DNA of 45,793 nucleotides from Fibrobacteria bacterium GUT307 (GCA_001462235.1 LIUI01000030.1:1-45793); one strand, 5' to 3'; positions 18,231 through 28,152 are shown, numbered from the stretch's first letter. A program made the numbers and translations. The notes: a model not told the origin generated them from the sequence alone.

Positions 18231-19139
18231 ATGAAAAAAGAATTGTTGTTTTTTTTGTGCGTGGCAGCCGCCTTGCTTTTTGGTTCTTGTTCCGATTATT
18301 CCCTAGACAAGGAAGAACAACTTGATTTGCCAAAAGATTTTGATTGGCGTACGTATGCAGAAATAAATAAAGATGCTGTTGTTAGCCAATTAGTGTTATC
18401 CGTAAGTGCAAAGAACAGGGAATTTAGACCAGCCGGCACAAGCCAAGCAGATTCCATTGCGAGCGCGCTCAGCAATTGCAAGAACGTTCTTTCTAATGCA
18501 GATTTAACAAAGAAAATCTATTTAAACTACGCTAATTGCCCCGCAAAGGGTTGGTTTCAGAACGGAAAATGCACCGGAATATACGCTAACAATAGCAATT
18601 ATAGCAAACCTGTTGTATCAAACGGAGATACCACGTGGACTTGTGCTATAGGAGCTTGCTGGCGCGGTGGCTGGAATGAAATAAGCGATAAAGATGCGGA
18701 ATGCACAGGAGATGAAGAACTTGACTGGGGCAAAGCTTGGTGCGATGCCGTTCCAAAGCCTCTTGAAGGTTTTATTCAAGATAGCGTAGCGCAATACACA
18801 GGAGCAACGGGTTCCAGGCCCTCTTTTGCACCTATTAGAATGATGTGCCAGTTTGTGCCAAAAGCAGAAAGCCCGGAAGAAGCAGAGGCTTACTTAAAAA
18901 GTTTTTATTACTTAGAAGATAATTCAATAGAATATGGCCCTAATTTTGACTACACTCTTGTTGTGCAGCATTATTTCTATATAGGCCTTGGCGATGGCAG
19001 GCCTTACAAATATTGCGATGGAGATATTGGCGAAGAAAGAAATCCGGGCCTTGCAGATAAGCGGGGTTCATATGACGATTATAGCAAAAATTCATTTTGT
19101 TTTAATAAAAGCGATGAAAAGGTATACGTGACGAAGTGA
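18231..19139 (+). CDS. Secreted lipoprotein of unknown function
   Basis: MKKELLFFLCVAAALLFGSCSDYS lipobox; AAGGAG upstream; Cys-rich body. Confidence 0.65.
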   Translation: MKKELLFFLCVAAALLFGSCSDYSLDKEEQLDLPKDFDWRTYAEINKDAVVSQLVLSVSAKNREFRPAGTSQADSIASALSNCKNVLSNADLTKKIYLNYANCPAKGWFQNGKCTGIYANNSNYSKPVVSNGDTTWTCAIGACWRGGWNEISDKDAECTGDEELDWGKAWCDAVPKPLEGFIQDSVAQYTGATGSRPSFAPIRMMCQFVPKAESPEEAEAYLKSFYYLEDNSIEYGPNFDYTLVVQHYFYIGLGDGRPYKYCDGDIGEERNPGLADKRGSYDDYSKNSFCFNKSDEKVYVTK

Positions 19140-19147
19140 GGTTTGCG

Positions 19148-20173
19148 ATGAAAAAGAATTTGCTGTTTTTTGTTTTGTTTTTTGCTGCAACGCTCTTTGC
19201 CCAAAACGGGGTAATCGCTTATTTCCCTCATTGGGCGCAGTATTCGCAATTTAAGCCTGCAGATGTGCGCTACAATTTTGTAACAGAAGTCCGCTACGGT
19301 TATTTAACGCCAAGCGGCTCTGAATTGGCTTTTGCAGATGAGTCTGATAAAGACAACTTTTTGGAATTGGTAAAGCTGGCAAAAGCCGCCAAGGTTAAAA
19401 TTACCGTTGCCGTAGGCGGATTGGGAAGTGAAAGCGCAATGGCAGAGGCTTATTCAAATTCTGCGGGTTTTGCAAAGGCAGCTGCAGCCTTCAAAAGAGA
19501 ATATGGCATAGATGGTTTTGAATTAGATGGCGGGGCAATAGATGCTTCCGGTGCAAGTAGCCTTATTAAGTTGGCTAATGAACTGGCTAACGAGGGAATT
19601 TCCGTTTCCATAGCTGCCCCCGGGGAAGAATCCTTGGCAGGTGAATTTAGCGATATTGGCAAAATAGATGCAATTTCCCTTTGGTTCACAGACGCTGCCT
19701 CCGCAAACGACTCTCAAGTAAAACCCAATTCCAACACAAGCGAAAATATTAAGGTTTTAGCCGCTTTTGCAAGCGCAGGCGTTCCTAAAAATAAATTGGT
19801 GCCAATCCTTCCTTTTTATGGCAAAACCTTTTACCACGCAAATGGCTTAGGTTCCTCGCACGAGGGCGCAGGTTCCGGCAATGATGGCGTTTTGCCATAC
19901 AAAGACATTCTAGACAAACTCAAAACCGCAGAAGCCTATAAAGTAAGCTTTGACGAGCCCAGCAAAAGCGAAGTTGCCGTAAGCGAAGGCGAAACCATAG
20001 TATTTAACGGCATTCCTTCGGTTAAAGCAATCTCAGAAGCCGTAAAATCAAACGGCTATGGCGGAGTAGCAGTCTTTGATATTTCCGGAGACCACAAGGA
20101 ACCCATAGTTTCCCTCTTGGTAACAATAGGCCAGGTTCTAAGGCCAACAATAGATTATAAAAAGAAACGGTAG
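19148..20173 (+). CDS. GH18-like secreted protein lacking the catalytic Glu
   Basis: Signal peptide MKKNLLFFVLFFAATLFAQ; VKITVAVGGLGS; YGIDGFELDGGAID where GH18 enzymes have DGxDxDxE; KLVPILPFYGKTF. Confidence 0.7.
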   Translation: MKKNLLFFVLFFAATLFAQNGVIAYFPHWAQYSQFKPADVRYNFVTEVRYGYLTPSGSELAFADESDKDNFLELVKLAKAAKVKITVAVGGLGSESAMAEAYSNSAGFAKAAAAFKREYGIDGFELDGGAIDASGASSLIKLANELANEGISVSIAAPGEESLAGEFSDIGKIDAISLWFTDAASANDSQVKPNSNTSENIKVLAAFASAGVPKNKLVPILPFYGKTFYHANGLGSSHEGAGSGNDGVLPYKDILDKLKTAEAYKVSFDEPSKSEVAVSEGETIVFNGIPSVKAISEAVKSNGYGGVAVFDISGDHKEPIVSLLVTIGQVLRPTIDYKKKR

Positions 20174-20205
20174 GGGCGTTGCCTGCAACGCCCTTATACC
20201 GTTTC
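20164..20205. terminator. Large hairpin, likely bidirectional terminator
   Basis: gaaacggta...taccgtttc enclosing gggcgttg-cctg-caacgccc, between convergent genes. Confidence 0.6.
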
Positions 20206-20784
20206 AACGCCCCGTTCCTGTCCCTGTTTTTCTGCCAATTCCCTTTGGGCATCTTGGGCCATTTTTGTGGCATCGGCTGCTATTTGCCTGTCTGAGGGCG
20301 AAGGGTCTGCGGGGGCAAGGGCGGCTTTGCGGACTATTTCTGCCTTTCTTATGGTTGCTTCCGGGGTGTTTTCCTTGCTTGTATCTATGTTTACATGCCC
20401 GGAATTAGCGTATCTTTTGCCATCCGGGCCTGTTACATATTCGTAATTTGCGCCGCCACGGGCATAGCCGCCTGCTGCGCTTAAATGTGCTTGCTCATGG
20501 GTGCGTACATTTCTGTCTATTTTTTCCAGTTCATCTACTTTTCTCTGCTCTTCTTCGCTAAGTTCTTCTGGGCCCCCCTTTTTTTCTGGATTATCTTTTT
20601 CCAGAGCATCCCAGCCTAAATCAGAAAAGGATAGCTTGTAGCCTTTTGAGCCGTTTTCGTTATCGTCGCTGTTTTCGTTTTGGGGATTAGTGCTTTCCGG
20701 CTGGTTTTTGTGTGTAAGAGCACCCGTTCCGTTAACTTCTGCCACGGAATATTCATTATTGGAACCGTGAATGGATTCTATCAT
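20194..20784 (-). CDS. SprA-related putative metalloprotease family protein
   Basis: EKIDRNVRTHEQAHLSAAGGYARGGANYEYVTGPDGKRYANSGHVNIDTS: HExxH-like HEQAH with family-typical context. Confidence 0.75.
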   Translation of the reverse strand: MIESIHGSNNEYSVAEVNGTGALTHKNQPESTNPQNENSDDNENGSKGYKLSFSDLGWDALEKDNPEKKGGPEELSEEEQRKVDELEKIDRNVRTHEQAHLSAAGGYARGGANYEYVTGPDGKRYANSGHVNIDTSKENTPEATIRKAEIVRKAALAPADPSPSDRQIAADATKMAQDAQRELAEKQGQERGVETV

Positions 20785-20840
20785 ATATGTGCCCTTACTA
20801 GGGTTATCGGCATATTTTTTAAAAACTTTAGCACTTTTTT

Positions 20841-21770
20841 TTACAAATGCAATATTTTTATTCTGCCCCCGAATTCTATGCGAACCGGCATTTCCAGTTT
20901 GCCGCTAAAATCTTCGCCGTCTATTTGGATAAATTCGTCTTTTTTAAGGTTAATCTCAATTTCTTTGGCTTTCATAACAGAATGGCCTGCCCCAATGGTA
21001 ACCGCCTTAAAAAAGGTCCTTATGGACTTTATTCGCAGCACTTCCAGCAAACCGTCTGCTATGTCTGATTTGCCAAAAGGATTGCTGCCGCTGGCAAAAC
21101 TCGGAATATTACCCACTATTACCGAGCGATGGTCGTCTAGGGAAAAACTTTTTTTAACGCCGGATTTATCTATTATGCTGAGTTCCCCGGTTTTTAAGCG
21201 ATAGTTCCTATCTGCAAAAAATCTTCTTACATAATGCAGTTTATTCTTTAGCACGGAATTGCCGGCTATTTTGCCTTCTGCTCTGTCACGGTTAAAATCA
21301 TGGGCTATGCGAGCGTCTATGCCTGCAGAAAAGTAATTGGCCATTGCAAATTTTCCGTTTATTTTCCATAAATCAAAATTTTTGGACTCTGCCACCACCA
21401 GCTTGCGAACAAGGTATAGCAAACCCCTGTCCACAAGGGCAGAATAAATATTCAAAACCCTTGCTAAATCGTTCCCTGTACCAAGAGGTATAAGCCCAAT
21501 TTTCCGCCTGAATTTCTCGTTTTGCAAAAGAACGCTAAAAACTGCTGTTGCCGTGCCATCACCGCCAACAGCTATCACGCACTCCGAGTTTGCCAAGGCA
21601 TCCTTAACCTGCTCCTCAAAGCTCCCGTAAATGCTGAATTCCCTTTTCCATTCCTCTTCTTTAAAATTCATAGAACGCATAATTTCCGGCAAAAAATCAA
21701 AAACAACCTTGCCCTGCCCGCCTCCGCTTACAGGATTTATCAAAAAATGAAACTTTCTGGAAATATCCAT
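20841..21770 (-). CDS. Diacylglycerol/lipid kinase family protein (DAGK_cat)
   Basis: FLINPVSGGGQGK; CVIAVGGDGTATAVFS; IGLIPLGTGNDLARVL. Confidence 0.9.
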   Translation of the reverse strand: MDISRKFHFLINPVSGGGQGKVVFDFLPEIMRSMNFKEEEWKREFSIYGSFEEQVKDALANSECVIAVGGDGTATAVFSVLLQNEKFRRKIGLIPLGTGNDLARVLNIYSALVDRGLLYLVRKLVVAESKNFDLWKINGKFAMANYFSAGIDARIAHDFNRDRAEGKIAGNSVLKNKLHYVRRFFADRNYRLKTGELSIIDKSGVKKSFSLDDHRSVIVGNIPSFASGSNPFGKSDIADGLLEVLRIKSIRTFFKAVTIGAGHSVMKAKEIEINLKKDEFIQIDGEDFSGKLEMPVRIEFGGRIKILHL

Positions 21771-21843
21771 GATATATAAAATATAAGAAATTCCGGCATT
21801 TACCCTTGAAAAATATCAAATTTTTTCTATATTTGTAAGACAC

Positions 21844-21915
21844 TGGGGTATCGTCAAGCGGTAAGACAGCGGGTTTTGATTCCGCGATTCGTTGGTTCGA
21901 ATCCAGCTACCCCAA
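21844..21915 (+). tRNA. tRNA-Gln (anticodon TTG)
   Basis: Acceptor stem tggggta/tacccca; anticodon stem-loop gcggg-ttttgat-tccgc; T arm ggttcgaatcc. TTGAAA-16-TATATT promoter just upstream. Confidence 0.95.
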
Positions 21916-21945
21916 TAAAGTTTTATCAGCAAAATTGGAGAAATT

Positions 21946-22614
21946 ATGCAATTTACAACTCTCAATGCAAAATCACGCACGATTGGTTCTTCGCGCGATT
22001 GCAGCCGTGCACGCAAAGTAGGCAATATACCGGCTACCTATTACGGCAAAGGTTCCGAGTCTGTTTCCATAAGCATTTTGGAAAAAGATTTGGAAAATGT
22101 TCTTGCCCCCGGCAAAAGATACACCCTGCTAGACCTAGTAATAGACGGCAAGGGTGGCAACCCTGCCATAGTTTACCAATATCAAAAGAACAATATTTCG
22201 CAAAAAATCATCCATATAGACTTTTTGAAAATAGAGGAAAATACCCCGGTTGCGGTGCGAGTTCCCATTCGCTTATCTGGCATACCAATAGGCGTTAAAA
22301 ATCAGGGTGGCAGCCTTTCTCAAGAGAGCCACTACCTGAAGCTCTCTGCAAAACCCGCAGATATTCCCACAAGCATAGAACTAGACATTTCTGAAATGCC
22401 TAACAACACAACCTACTATGCAGAAAAACTGGATTTGGGCAAAGCATCTTTGCTTTCTCCAAAACGTGCGGTTATTTTTACAATATCCAAAGGCCGTGAA
22501 GAAGCAGAAGCTGCCGCTACTCCAGCCGCTGCTGCTGCTCCTGCCGCCGCCGCCGCTGCCCCAGCTGCTGCAGCCAAAAAGGAAGAGCCTAAAAAAGACG
22601 CTAAAAAGAAATAG
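21946..22614 (+). CDS. rplY: 50S ribosomal protein bL25/general stress protein CTC
   Basis: Two-domain CTC-type protein ([17 protein letters not shown]...HIDFLKI...VRVPIRLSG) with Ala/Lys-rich tail. Confidence 0.92.
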   Translation: MQFTTLNAKSRTIGSSRDCSRARKVGNIPATYYGKGSESVSISILEKDLENVLAPGKRYTLLDLVIDGKGGNPAIVYQYQKNNISQKIIHIDFLKIEENTPVAVRVPIRLSGIPIGVKNQGGSLSQESHYLKLSAKPADIPTSIELDISEMPNNTTYYAEKLDLGKASLLSPKRAVIFTISKGREEAEAAATPAAAAAPAAAAAAPAAAAKKEEPKKDAKKK

Positions 22615-22631
22615 TCAACCGATGCGCGCCA

Positions 22632-23414
22632 ATGCCTAATGTGAACATCCGTAATGACGACATCATGATAAAACTTCGCAATTTGCGAAAGAGTTTTGGC
22701 AAACAAAATGTCCTTATGGATGTGAACCTAGATATAAGGCGTAACGAGACTATGGTGATTATAGGAGCCTCCGGTGGAGGCAAGTCTGTTATATTAAAAC
22801 ACATGATAGGGCTTTTGCAGCCGGATGACGGAGAGGTAAGTGTTGATGGCGTTACAATCTCCACATCAAAATTTTTTGATACCCACACCATAAGAAAAAA
22901 AATGGGAATGCTCTTTCAGATGGGTGCTTTGTTTGACTCTATGGATACAGGCGAGAACATAGCCTTTGCCCTAAGGGAGCACCATCCGGAGCTTTCTGAA
23001 AAACAGATTCAAGATACCGTCACAGAAAAATTAAAACTCATAAACCTAGTGCCGGAGTTCCGCACAAAAATGCCATCCGAACTTTCCGGCGGCATGAAAA
23101 AGCGAGTTGCTCTTGCAAGAGCCATAGCCCTTAGCCCTGAGATTCTTTTATACGATGAACCTACCACAGGTCTAGACCCTATTACTTCTGATGTTATAAA
23201 CGATTTGATTTTGGATATGCAGTCAAAGCTAGGCGTTACTTCCGTTGTGGTTACTCACGACATGGTAAGCGCATTCAAAGTAGCAGACCGCATAGCCATG
23301 CTATACAGAGGCCGCATAATTGAAATAGGCACTGTAAGCGAAATAAAAAATACCTCTAATCCCTTTGTTAAGCAATTCATAACGGGGCAAAGAAATTTGC
23401 CAACTTTTGGCTAG
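22632..23414 (+). CDS. ABC transporter ATP-binding protein, MlaF-like
   Basis: Walker A GASGGGKS; signature [14 protein letters not shown]; Walker [14 protein letters not shown]. Confidence 0.9.
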   Translation: MPNVNIRNDDIMIKLRNLRKSFGKQNVLMDVNLDIRRNETMVIIGASGGGKSVILKHMIGLLQPDDGEVSVDGVTISTSKFFDTHTIRKKMGMLFQMGALFDSMDTGENIAFALREHHPELSEKQIQDTVTEKLKLINLVPEFRTKMPSELSGGMKKRVALARAIALSPEILLYDEPTTGLDPITSDVINDLILDMQSKLGVTSVVVTHDMVSAFKVADRIAMLYRGRIIEIGTVSEIKNTSNPFVKQFITGQRNLPTFG

Positions 23415-23434
23415 GTAAGCTAGGTCTGGGTAAT

Positions 23435-23986
23435 ATGCTGCATCTCTTTGTGGGCCTTGGCAATCCGGGTCAAAAATATGCAAACACAAGGCACAACCTT
23501 GGGTTCATGGCTATAGACAGCCTTGCAGAGAATTCCATTTGGAAAAACGAGTGCAAGGCAGAGACTCAAAAAGTGAGCATTGCCGGCAAGGAGATCTTGC
23601 TGGCAAAGCCCCAAACATTTATGAACCTTAGCGGAGAAAGCGTCTTAGCACTGATGGCTTTCTACAAAATAAAGCCGGAACACCTGCTGGTATTCAGCGA
23701 CGATATTAACCTTGCCTGCGGCAAAATACGGGTAAGGCCCGGCGGCAGCGCGGGCGGGCAAAACGGCTTAAAGAGCATAATAGAGAAAATAGGGCAAAAT
23801 TTTGCAAGAATTCGCATTGGAGCAGGGAAATGCCCCCCAAACTGGGAGCTAATAAACTGGGTTCTTTCTGCAATAAGCAAGGAAGATAAACCGCTTTGTG
23901 AGCAGGCAATAGGCAAAATCAAAGTCCTTTGCCAAGAATATTTGACAAATGGCATAGAAGCAGCGCAAAATTTATTTAACGGATAA
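23435..23986 (+). CDS. pth: Peptidyl-tRNA hydrolase
   Basis: VGLGNPGQKYANTRHNLGFMAID; KPQTFMNLSGESV; RPGGSAGGQNGLKSI. Confidence 0.96.
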   Translation: MLHLFVGLGNPGQKYANTRHNLGFMAIDSLAENSIWKNECKAETQKVSIAGKEILLAKPQTFMNLSGESVLALMAFYKIKPEHLLVFSDDINLACGKIRVRPGGSAGGQNGLKSIIEKIGQNFARIRIGAGKCPPNWELINWVLSAISKEDKPLCEQAIGKIKVLCQEYLTNGIEAAQNLFNG

Positions 23987-24027
23987 TTTTTTTCTATATT
24001 CTACCCGGTTTAATTTTAAGGATCAAT

Positions 24028-24297
24028 ATGAGCAAGAGCATCTACGTGGGTAACCTCCCATTCGCATTCGGGAACGAACAACTTGGCGAACTATTCGCCG
24101 AATTCGGCGAGGTTAAAGGCGCCAAAGTAATCATCGACCGTGATTCCAACCGCAGTAAAGGTTTTGGATTTGTGGAAATGGATGATGACGCGGCGGGAAA
24201 AGCCATCCAGGCCTTAAACGGAAAAAATGTTGGCAATCGCCAGCTCCGTGTTAATGAGTCGCAACCGCGCGAACAGCGCCAGGGTGGTCGCGGATAG
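24028..24297 (+). CDS. RRM-domain RNA-binding protein
   Basis: RNP2 IYVGNL; RNP1 KGFGFVEM; Gly/Arg tail. Confidence 0.95.
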   Translation: MSKSIYVGNLPFAFGNEQLGELFAEFGEVKGAKVIIDRDSNRSKGFGFVEMDDDAAGKAIQALNGKNVGNRQLRVNESQPREQRQGGRG

Positions 24298-24299
24298 AT

Positions 24300-26015
24300 T
24301 TACATTTCTCTCACAGGAGCAAGCCCCAGCAAGTCTAGGACACTTTCCAAAATCTGCTGGGTGCAATAAACTAAAAATAGGCGCGAACCCTCCTCAGCGC
24401 TCCCAAGAACTCTGTTATTATGGATAAATTTGTGAGCGCTTTCTGCGAGTTCCAGCGAATACTGAGCTAGCATATAAGGCTCTCTATTTTCGCAAGCTGC
24501 ATTTATTTTTTCCTCTTTGCGAGAGAGCATTTTTACCAAGTCGTAAGAACTTGGGTCTAAAAGTTCCTCGCTTTTGAACGTTAGTTCCAAGGCACTCTTA
24601 CCGCTTTTTCTCAAAATACTGCAAAGGCGAACATGGGCGTTTTGGATATAAGGCCCTGTGGCTCCATCAAAACTAAGAGCCGCATCCCAGTCAAATTTAA
24701 CGTCCATTAAGCGGCGGTTTTTCAAGTCATTAAAGGCAATGGCTGCAATGCCTATTTTTGTTGCAACATCTTCTTTGTTTGCAAGCTCCGGATTTTTTTC
24801 GTTTATCAAGGTTAAAATTTTTGCAGAAGCAGCCTCTATTACATCTCTTAAAAGGCTTGCAGTGCCGGTTCTTGTTTTGCCCTTTTCCCATTTTCCTTCT
24901 TCGTTTTTGTGGAGGATTAAGCCAAAGGGTATATGCTCGCAGTCTTTGCTCCATTCGTAGCCCATTTTGTTTAGCACGGCAAATACTTGTTTAAAATGCA
25001 AGGCTTGCCCGTTGTCCACTACGTAAAGGCATTTTTCAAAATTGAATTGCTCCTTGCGGTAAAGGGCTGCCGCTAAATCCCGCGTTGCGTAAAGAGTGCT
25101 GCCATCGCTTTTTTTAATAAGGCAAGGCGGCAGGTCTAGCTCTTCCAAAAGCACAACATCTCTTTCTTGGCTATTCACCAGCAAATTCTTTTTTTCTAAC
25201 TCCTCAACTACGGCGGGAATTTTATCTTCAAAAAAAGATTCGCCTGTGTAGTGGTCAAAATCCACGCCCATTATTTTATAAATACGCATGAGCTCTTTTA
25301 AGGTTGCCTCTTTGAATGTGCTCCAAAGTTTGCGATAAAATTCATCGCCCTTTTCAAGTTTTGCAAAAGCGTCCCGTGCCTCACTCTCCAACTCCGGCTC
25401 TTCCTTGCTTATTTTTGAAAAGGAGGAATAAAGTTTGTTGAGTTCTTTAACGGTTAAATTGCAAAGAGTTTGCTCGTCTGTAGGCAAGTTTTCTCTTAAA
25501 TACATCACAATGAGTTTGCCAAACTGCGTTCCCCAATCGCCAAGGTGGTTTATTCGCTCAACCTTGTAGCCATTTGCTTTAAAGATGCGTGCTAAGCTAT
25601 TGCCTATCATTGTGCTGCGCAAGTGATGGAAGGCCAGTTCTTTGCCTATGTTTGGGGAACTGTAATCTATTGCCACTGTTTTATTTTTTTGTTTGGCAAA
25701 TCCAAATTCCAAGCCTTTTTCTTTTATTTCGTTTAAAATATTTTTCACAAAAGCCACTTTGTCTGCGTAAAAATTCCAATAGCCATTGAGGGCTTCGGTT
25801 TTTGCAAAGCCTTGTGGCGCAGGGAATTGCGCAGCTAATTCCTCTGCAATGGCTTTGGGTGCTTTGCGGAGTTTTTTTGCAAGCATAAAGCAAGGCAAGC
25901 ACCAATCCCCGCAAGAAGCATCGGGTGGGATGCTTATCAACAAAAGAGCTTCTGCTTTTGTCCAATGCCCGGTTTGCTCAGCCAATTCTGCAATTTTATT
26001 CTCAAAAGAAAACAT
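24300..26015 (-). CDS. argS: Arginyl-tRNA synthetase
   Basis: DYSSPNIGKELAFHHLRSTMIGNSLARI (HIGH-like motif), LGDWGTQFGKL; ArgS C-terminus. Preferred start MFSFENK at 26015. Confidence 0.96.
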   Translation of the reverse strand: MFSFENKIAELAEQTGHWTKAEALLLISIPPDASCGDWCLPCFMLAKKLRKAPKAIAEELAAQFPAPQGFAKTEALNGYWNFYADKVAFVKNILNEIKEKGLEFGFAKQKNKTVAIDYSSPNIGKELAFHHLRSTMIGNSLARIFKANGYKVERINHLGDWGTQFGKLIVMYLRENLPTDEQTLCNLTVKELNKLYSSFSKISKEEPELESEARDAFAKLEKGDEFYRKLWSTFKEATLKELMRIYKIMGVDFDHYTGESFFEDKIPAVVEELEKKNLLVNSQERDVVLLEELDLPPCLIKKSDGSTLYATRDLAAALYRKEQFNFEKCLYVVDNGQALHFKQVFAVLNKMGYEWSKDCEHIPFGLILHKNEEGKWEKGKTRTGTASLLRDVIEAASAKILTLINEKNPELANKEDVATKIGIAAIAFNDLKNRRLMDVKFDWDAALSFDGATGPYIQNAHVRLCSILRKSGKSALELTFKSEELLDPSSYDLVKMLSRKEEKINAACENREPYMLAQYSLELAESAHKFIHNNRVLGSAEEGSRLFLVYCTQQILESVLDLLGLAPVREM

Positions 26016-26050
26016 AACAAGAAGGTAGAATTTTCTATATTTCAAGCTCT

Positions 26051-27265
26051 ATGATTCAAATTGCGCTAAAAGAACTTAGAGCGGGCCATGTACTTGCTAG
26101 GAGTATATACCGTGATACAGGGGAAATAATGCTTTCTGCGGGTTATAGAATGACTCCCGATGTAAGCTTAAAGCTCAACGATATAGGAATAGATAGAATT
26201 TGGGTGCAAGAACAAGGCTTAGAAGACCTAGAAAGCGAGGATCTGGTTTCCGAAGCTACCATCAATCAATGCGTTCTTTTGCTGAGAAAAACCGTGCTGG
26301 ATTTTAGAGCAAAAGTTGGGCTTGCAAAAACCTCTTCAGAAGAAGATTTGCCATCTCCAAAACAAATTTTAGACAAACCGGAAATAATAAAAGAAGCATT
26401 GAATATTACGGCTTTCAAAAAAGTAGCTGCGGATATTTATCAGGAACTCAAAAAAGCAGACCCTACTATTTTGCACATTACGGGTTCTCGCTCCCTTGGG
26501 AATTTTTTCCAACAGCAATCTGTGGACTGTGCCATAATCGCAGCACTGCTCGCCAAGCATTACAACTATACACCAGACGAAATTGAAGATATGATACTGG
26601 CTGTTTTGCTTATGGATATAGGTTATATCCTTTTGCCAGACCACCTTTTGAACCCAAGCGCAAAATTATCATTAGAAGAACTGGAGCTTAGAAAGCAACA
26701 TCCGGATTATGGCTTTGATATTTTACGTGCCTGCAATGTTTCGCTAATTTGCGCAAACGTAGCATTGCAGCACCACGAACGGCAAGATGGCGGAGGTTAC
26801 CCCCGCAAGCTCATAGGTAAAAATACCCCACCGTTGCGTACAACAGGCCCAGCTACCAAAGGCACAATAAACCGATACGCAGAAATAGCCGCAGTTGCAT
26901 TTGACTATATTTCTCTTATAGCTCCACCGCCAGGTATCTCTGCTCAAACACCTATAAACAGCATAAAATTTTTAGTTCGCCTTTCCGGCGCAAAATTAAA
27001 TTCTGCCATTGTAGAAACCCTGCTATCCATGATTCCCGTGTATAATTCCGGAGACCGCATAATGGTAACTTCAGACGAAACAGGCGAATTAACCGGCCAT
27101 GTTGGTGTGGTGCTGCGTTCAAATTCAAAGGAGCAAAACCGCCCCACTATTGTTTTGATTTACAACAGCGCCGGGGAAAGAATACCACCCGTGCAGGTGA
27201 ATTTGTGGGAAAGAAAAGACATGGAAATAAGAGAAGCAAAATTGGGCGAAAGTTCCGCTAGCTAA
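26051..27265 (+). CDS. HD-GYP-like domain protein with degenerate HD motif
   Basis: N-terminal LKELRAGHVLARSIYRDTGEIMLSAGYRMT; LLMDIGYILLPDHLL in place of LLHDIGKI; HHERQDGGGYPRKL retained. Confidence 0.8.
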   Translation: MIQIALKELRAGHVLARSIYRDTGEIMLSAGYRMTPDVSLKLNDIGIDRIWVQEQGLEDLESEDLVSEATINQCVLLLRKTVLDFRAKVGLAKTSSEEDLPSPKQILDKPEIIKEALNITAFKKVAADIYQELKKADPTILHITGSRSLGNFFQQQSVDCAIIAALLAKHYNYTPDEIEDMILAVLLMDIGYILLPDHLLNPSAKLSLEELELRKQHPDYGFDILRACNVSLICANVALQHHERQDGGGYPRKLIGKNTPPLRTTGPATKGTINRYAEIAAVAFDYISLIAPPPGISAQTPINSIKFLVRLSGAKLNSAIVETLLSMIPVYNSGDRIMVTSDETGELTGHVGVVLRSNSKEQNRPTIVLIYNSAGERIPPVQVNLWERKDMEIREAKLGESSAS

Positions 27266-28151
27266 AACCGCAAACTTTGTTCCGTCCCGAATTTTTGGCT
27301 TTGTAAAGGGCAGAGTCTGCCATATTAAAGAGTTCTTCCATTGAGGAATTTATTGATGGAAAAACAGATGCAACACCTATGCTTATTGTTGCTGTTGGCA
27401 GGTTTGGCACAAGCATTTCTTCTACGGACTTGCGTATCTCTTCTGTGTGAGTTAGCGCTCCTGCTAGCTCCGTGTTGGGCATCATTATCACAAATTCTTC
27501 ACCACCCCAACGAGCCACAAAGTCTGCCGGCCTTCTTAGCATAGAAACAAATTTTCTTGCGAGCGCACGCAAAAGAACATCGCCTTGAATATGCCCGTAT
27601 TCATCGTTATATGCTTTAAAGTGATCTATGTCTGCTATAGCCAGGCTTAGAGAAGTTTTGTCTCTTATGGCTCTTAGCCATTCCAAATGGATGCGGTTGT
27701 CAAAGCCACGTCTGTTAGAAATGACTGTTACCGGGTCTTGCAGGTTGAGTTCTTCTATGGCTCTTATTTGCTTGGAAATTAATCTTTGATTATTGATTCT
27801 AACTTTGACTATAGAAGACCTAAAAGGCTTGCATATATAATCTACTGCGCCAAGAGCAAACCCCAATTCTTCATATTCGGGTTTGGTAGAATCGCCAATA
27901 AGTATTACGGGAATTCGCTCTGTATCTTCGTTTGATTTTACTTTTGCCAAGAATTCATGGCAATCTTGGCTTTCCATTGCTATATCCAAAAGAACCAGGT
28001 TTATATCCAAACCATTTACCAAATTTAAGGCTTCACCGGTAGAAGTTGCCATTTTTACGCTGTAATACGGCGTAAGTATGCTACTCAGGATATCCAAGTT
28101 TGTACAGTTATCGCTAACGGCAAGAATAGTAAAATCTCTGTCAAGATCCAT
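27258..28151 (-). CDS. Response-regulator receiver + GGDEF diguanylate cyclase
   Basis: Receiver (LVLLDIAM, VDYICKPF); RWGGEEFVIMMPNTE with I-site RPAD five residues upstream. Confidence 0.93.
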   Translation of the reverse strand: MDLDRDFTILAVSDNCTNLDILSSILTPYYSVKMATSTGEALNLVNGLDINLVLLDIAMESQDCHEFLAKVKSNEDTERIPVILIGDSTKPEYEELGFALGAVDYICKPFRSSIVKVRINNQRLISKQIRAIEELNLQDPVTVISNRRGFDNRIHLEWLRAIRDKTSLSLAIADIDHFKAYNDEYGHIQGDVLLRALARKFVSMLRRPADFVARWGGEEFVIMMPNTELAGALTHTEEIRKSVEEMLVPNLPTATISIGVASVFPSINSSMEELFNMADSALYKAKNSGRNKVCGFS

Positions 28152-28152
28152 A

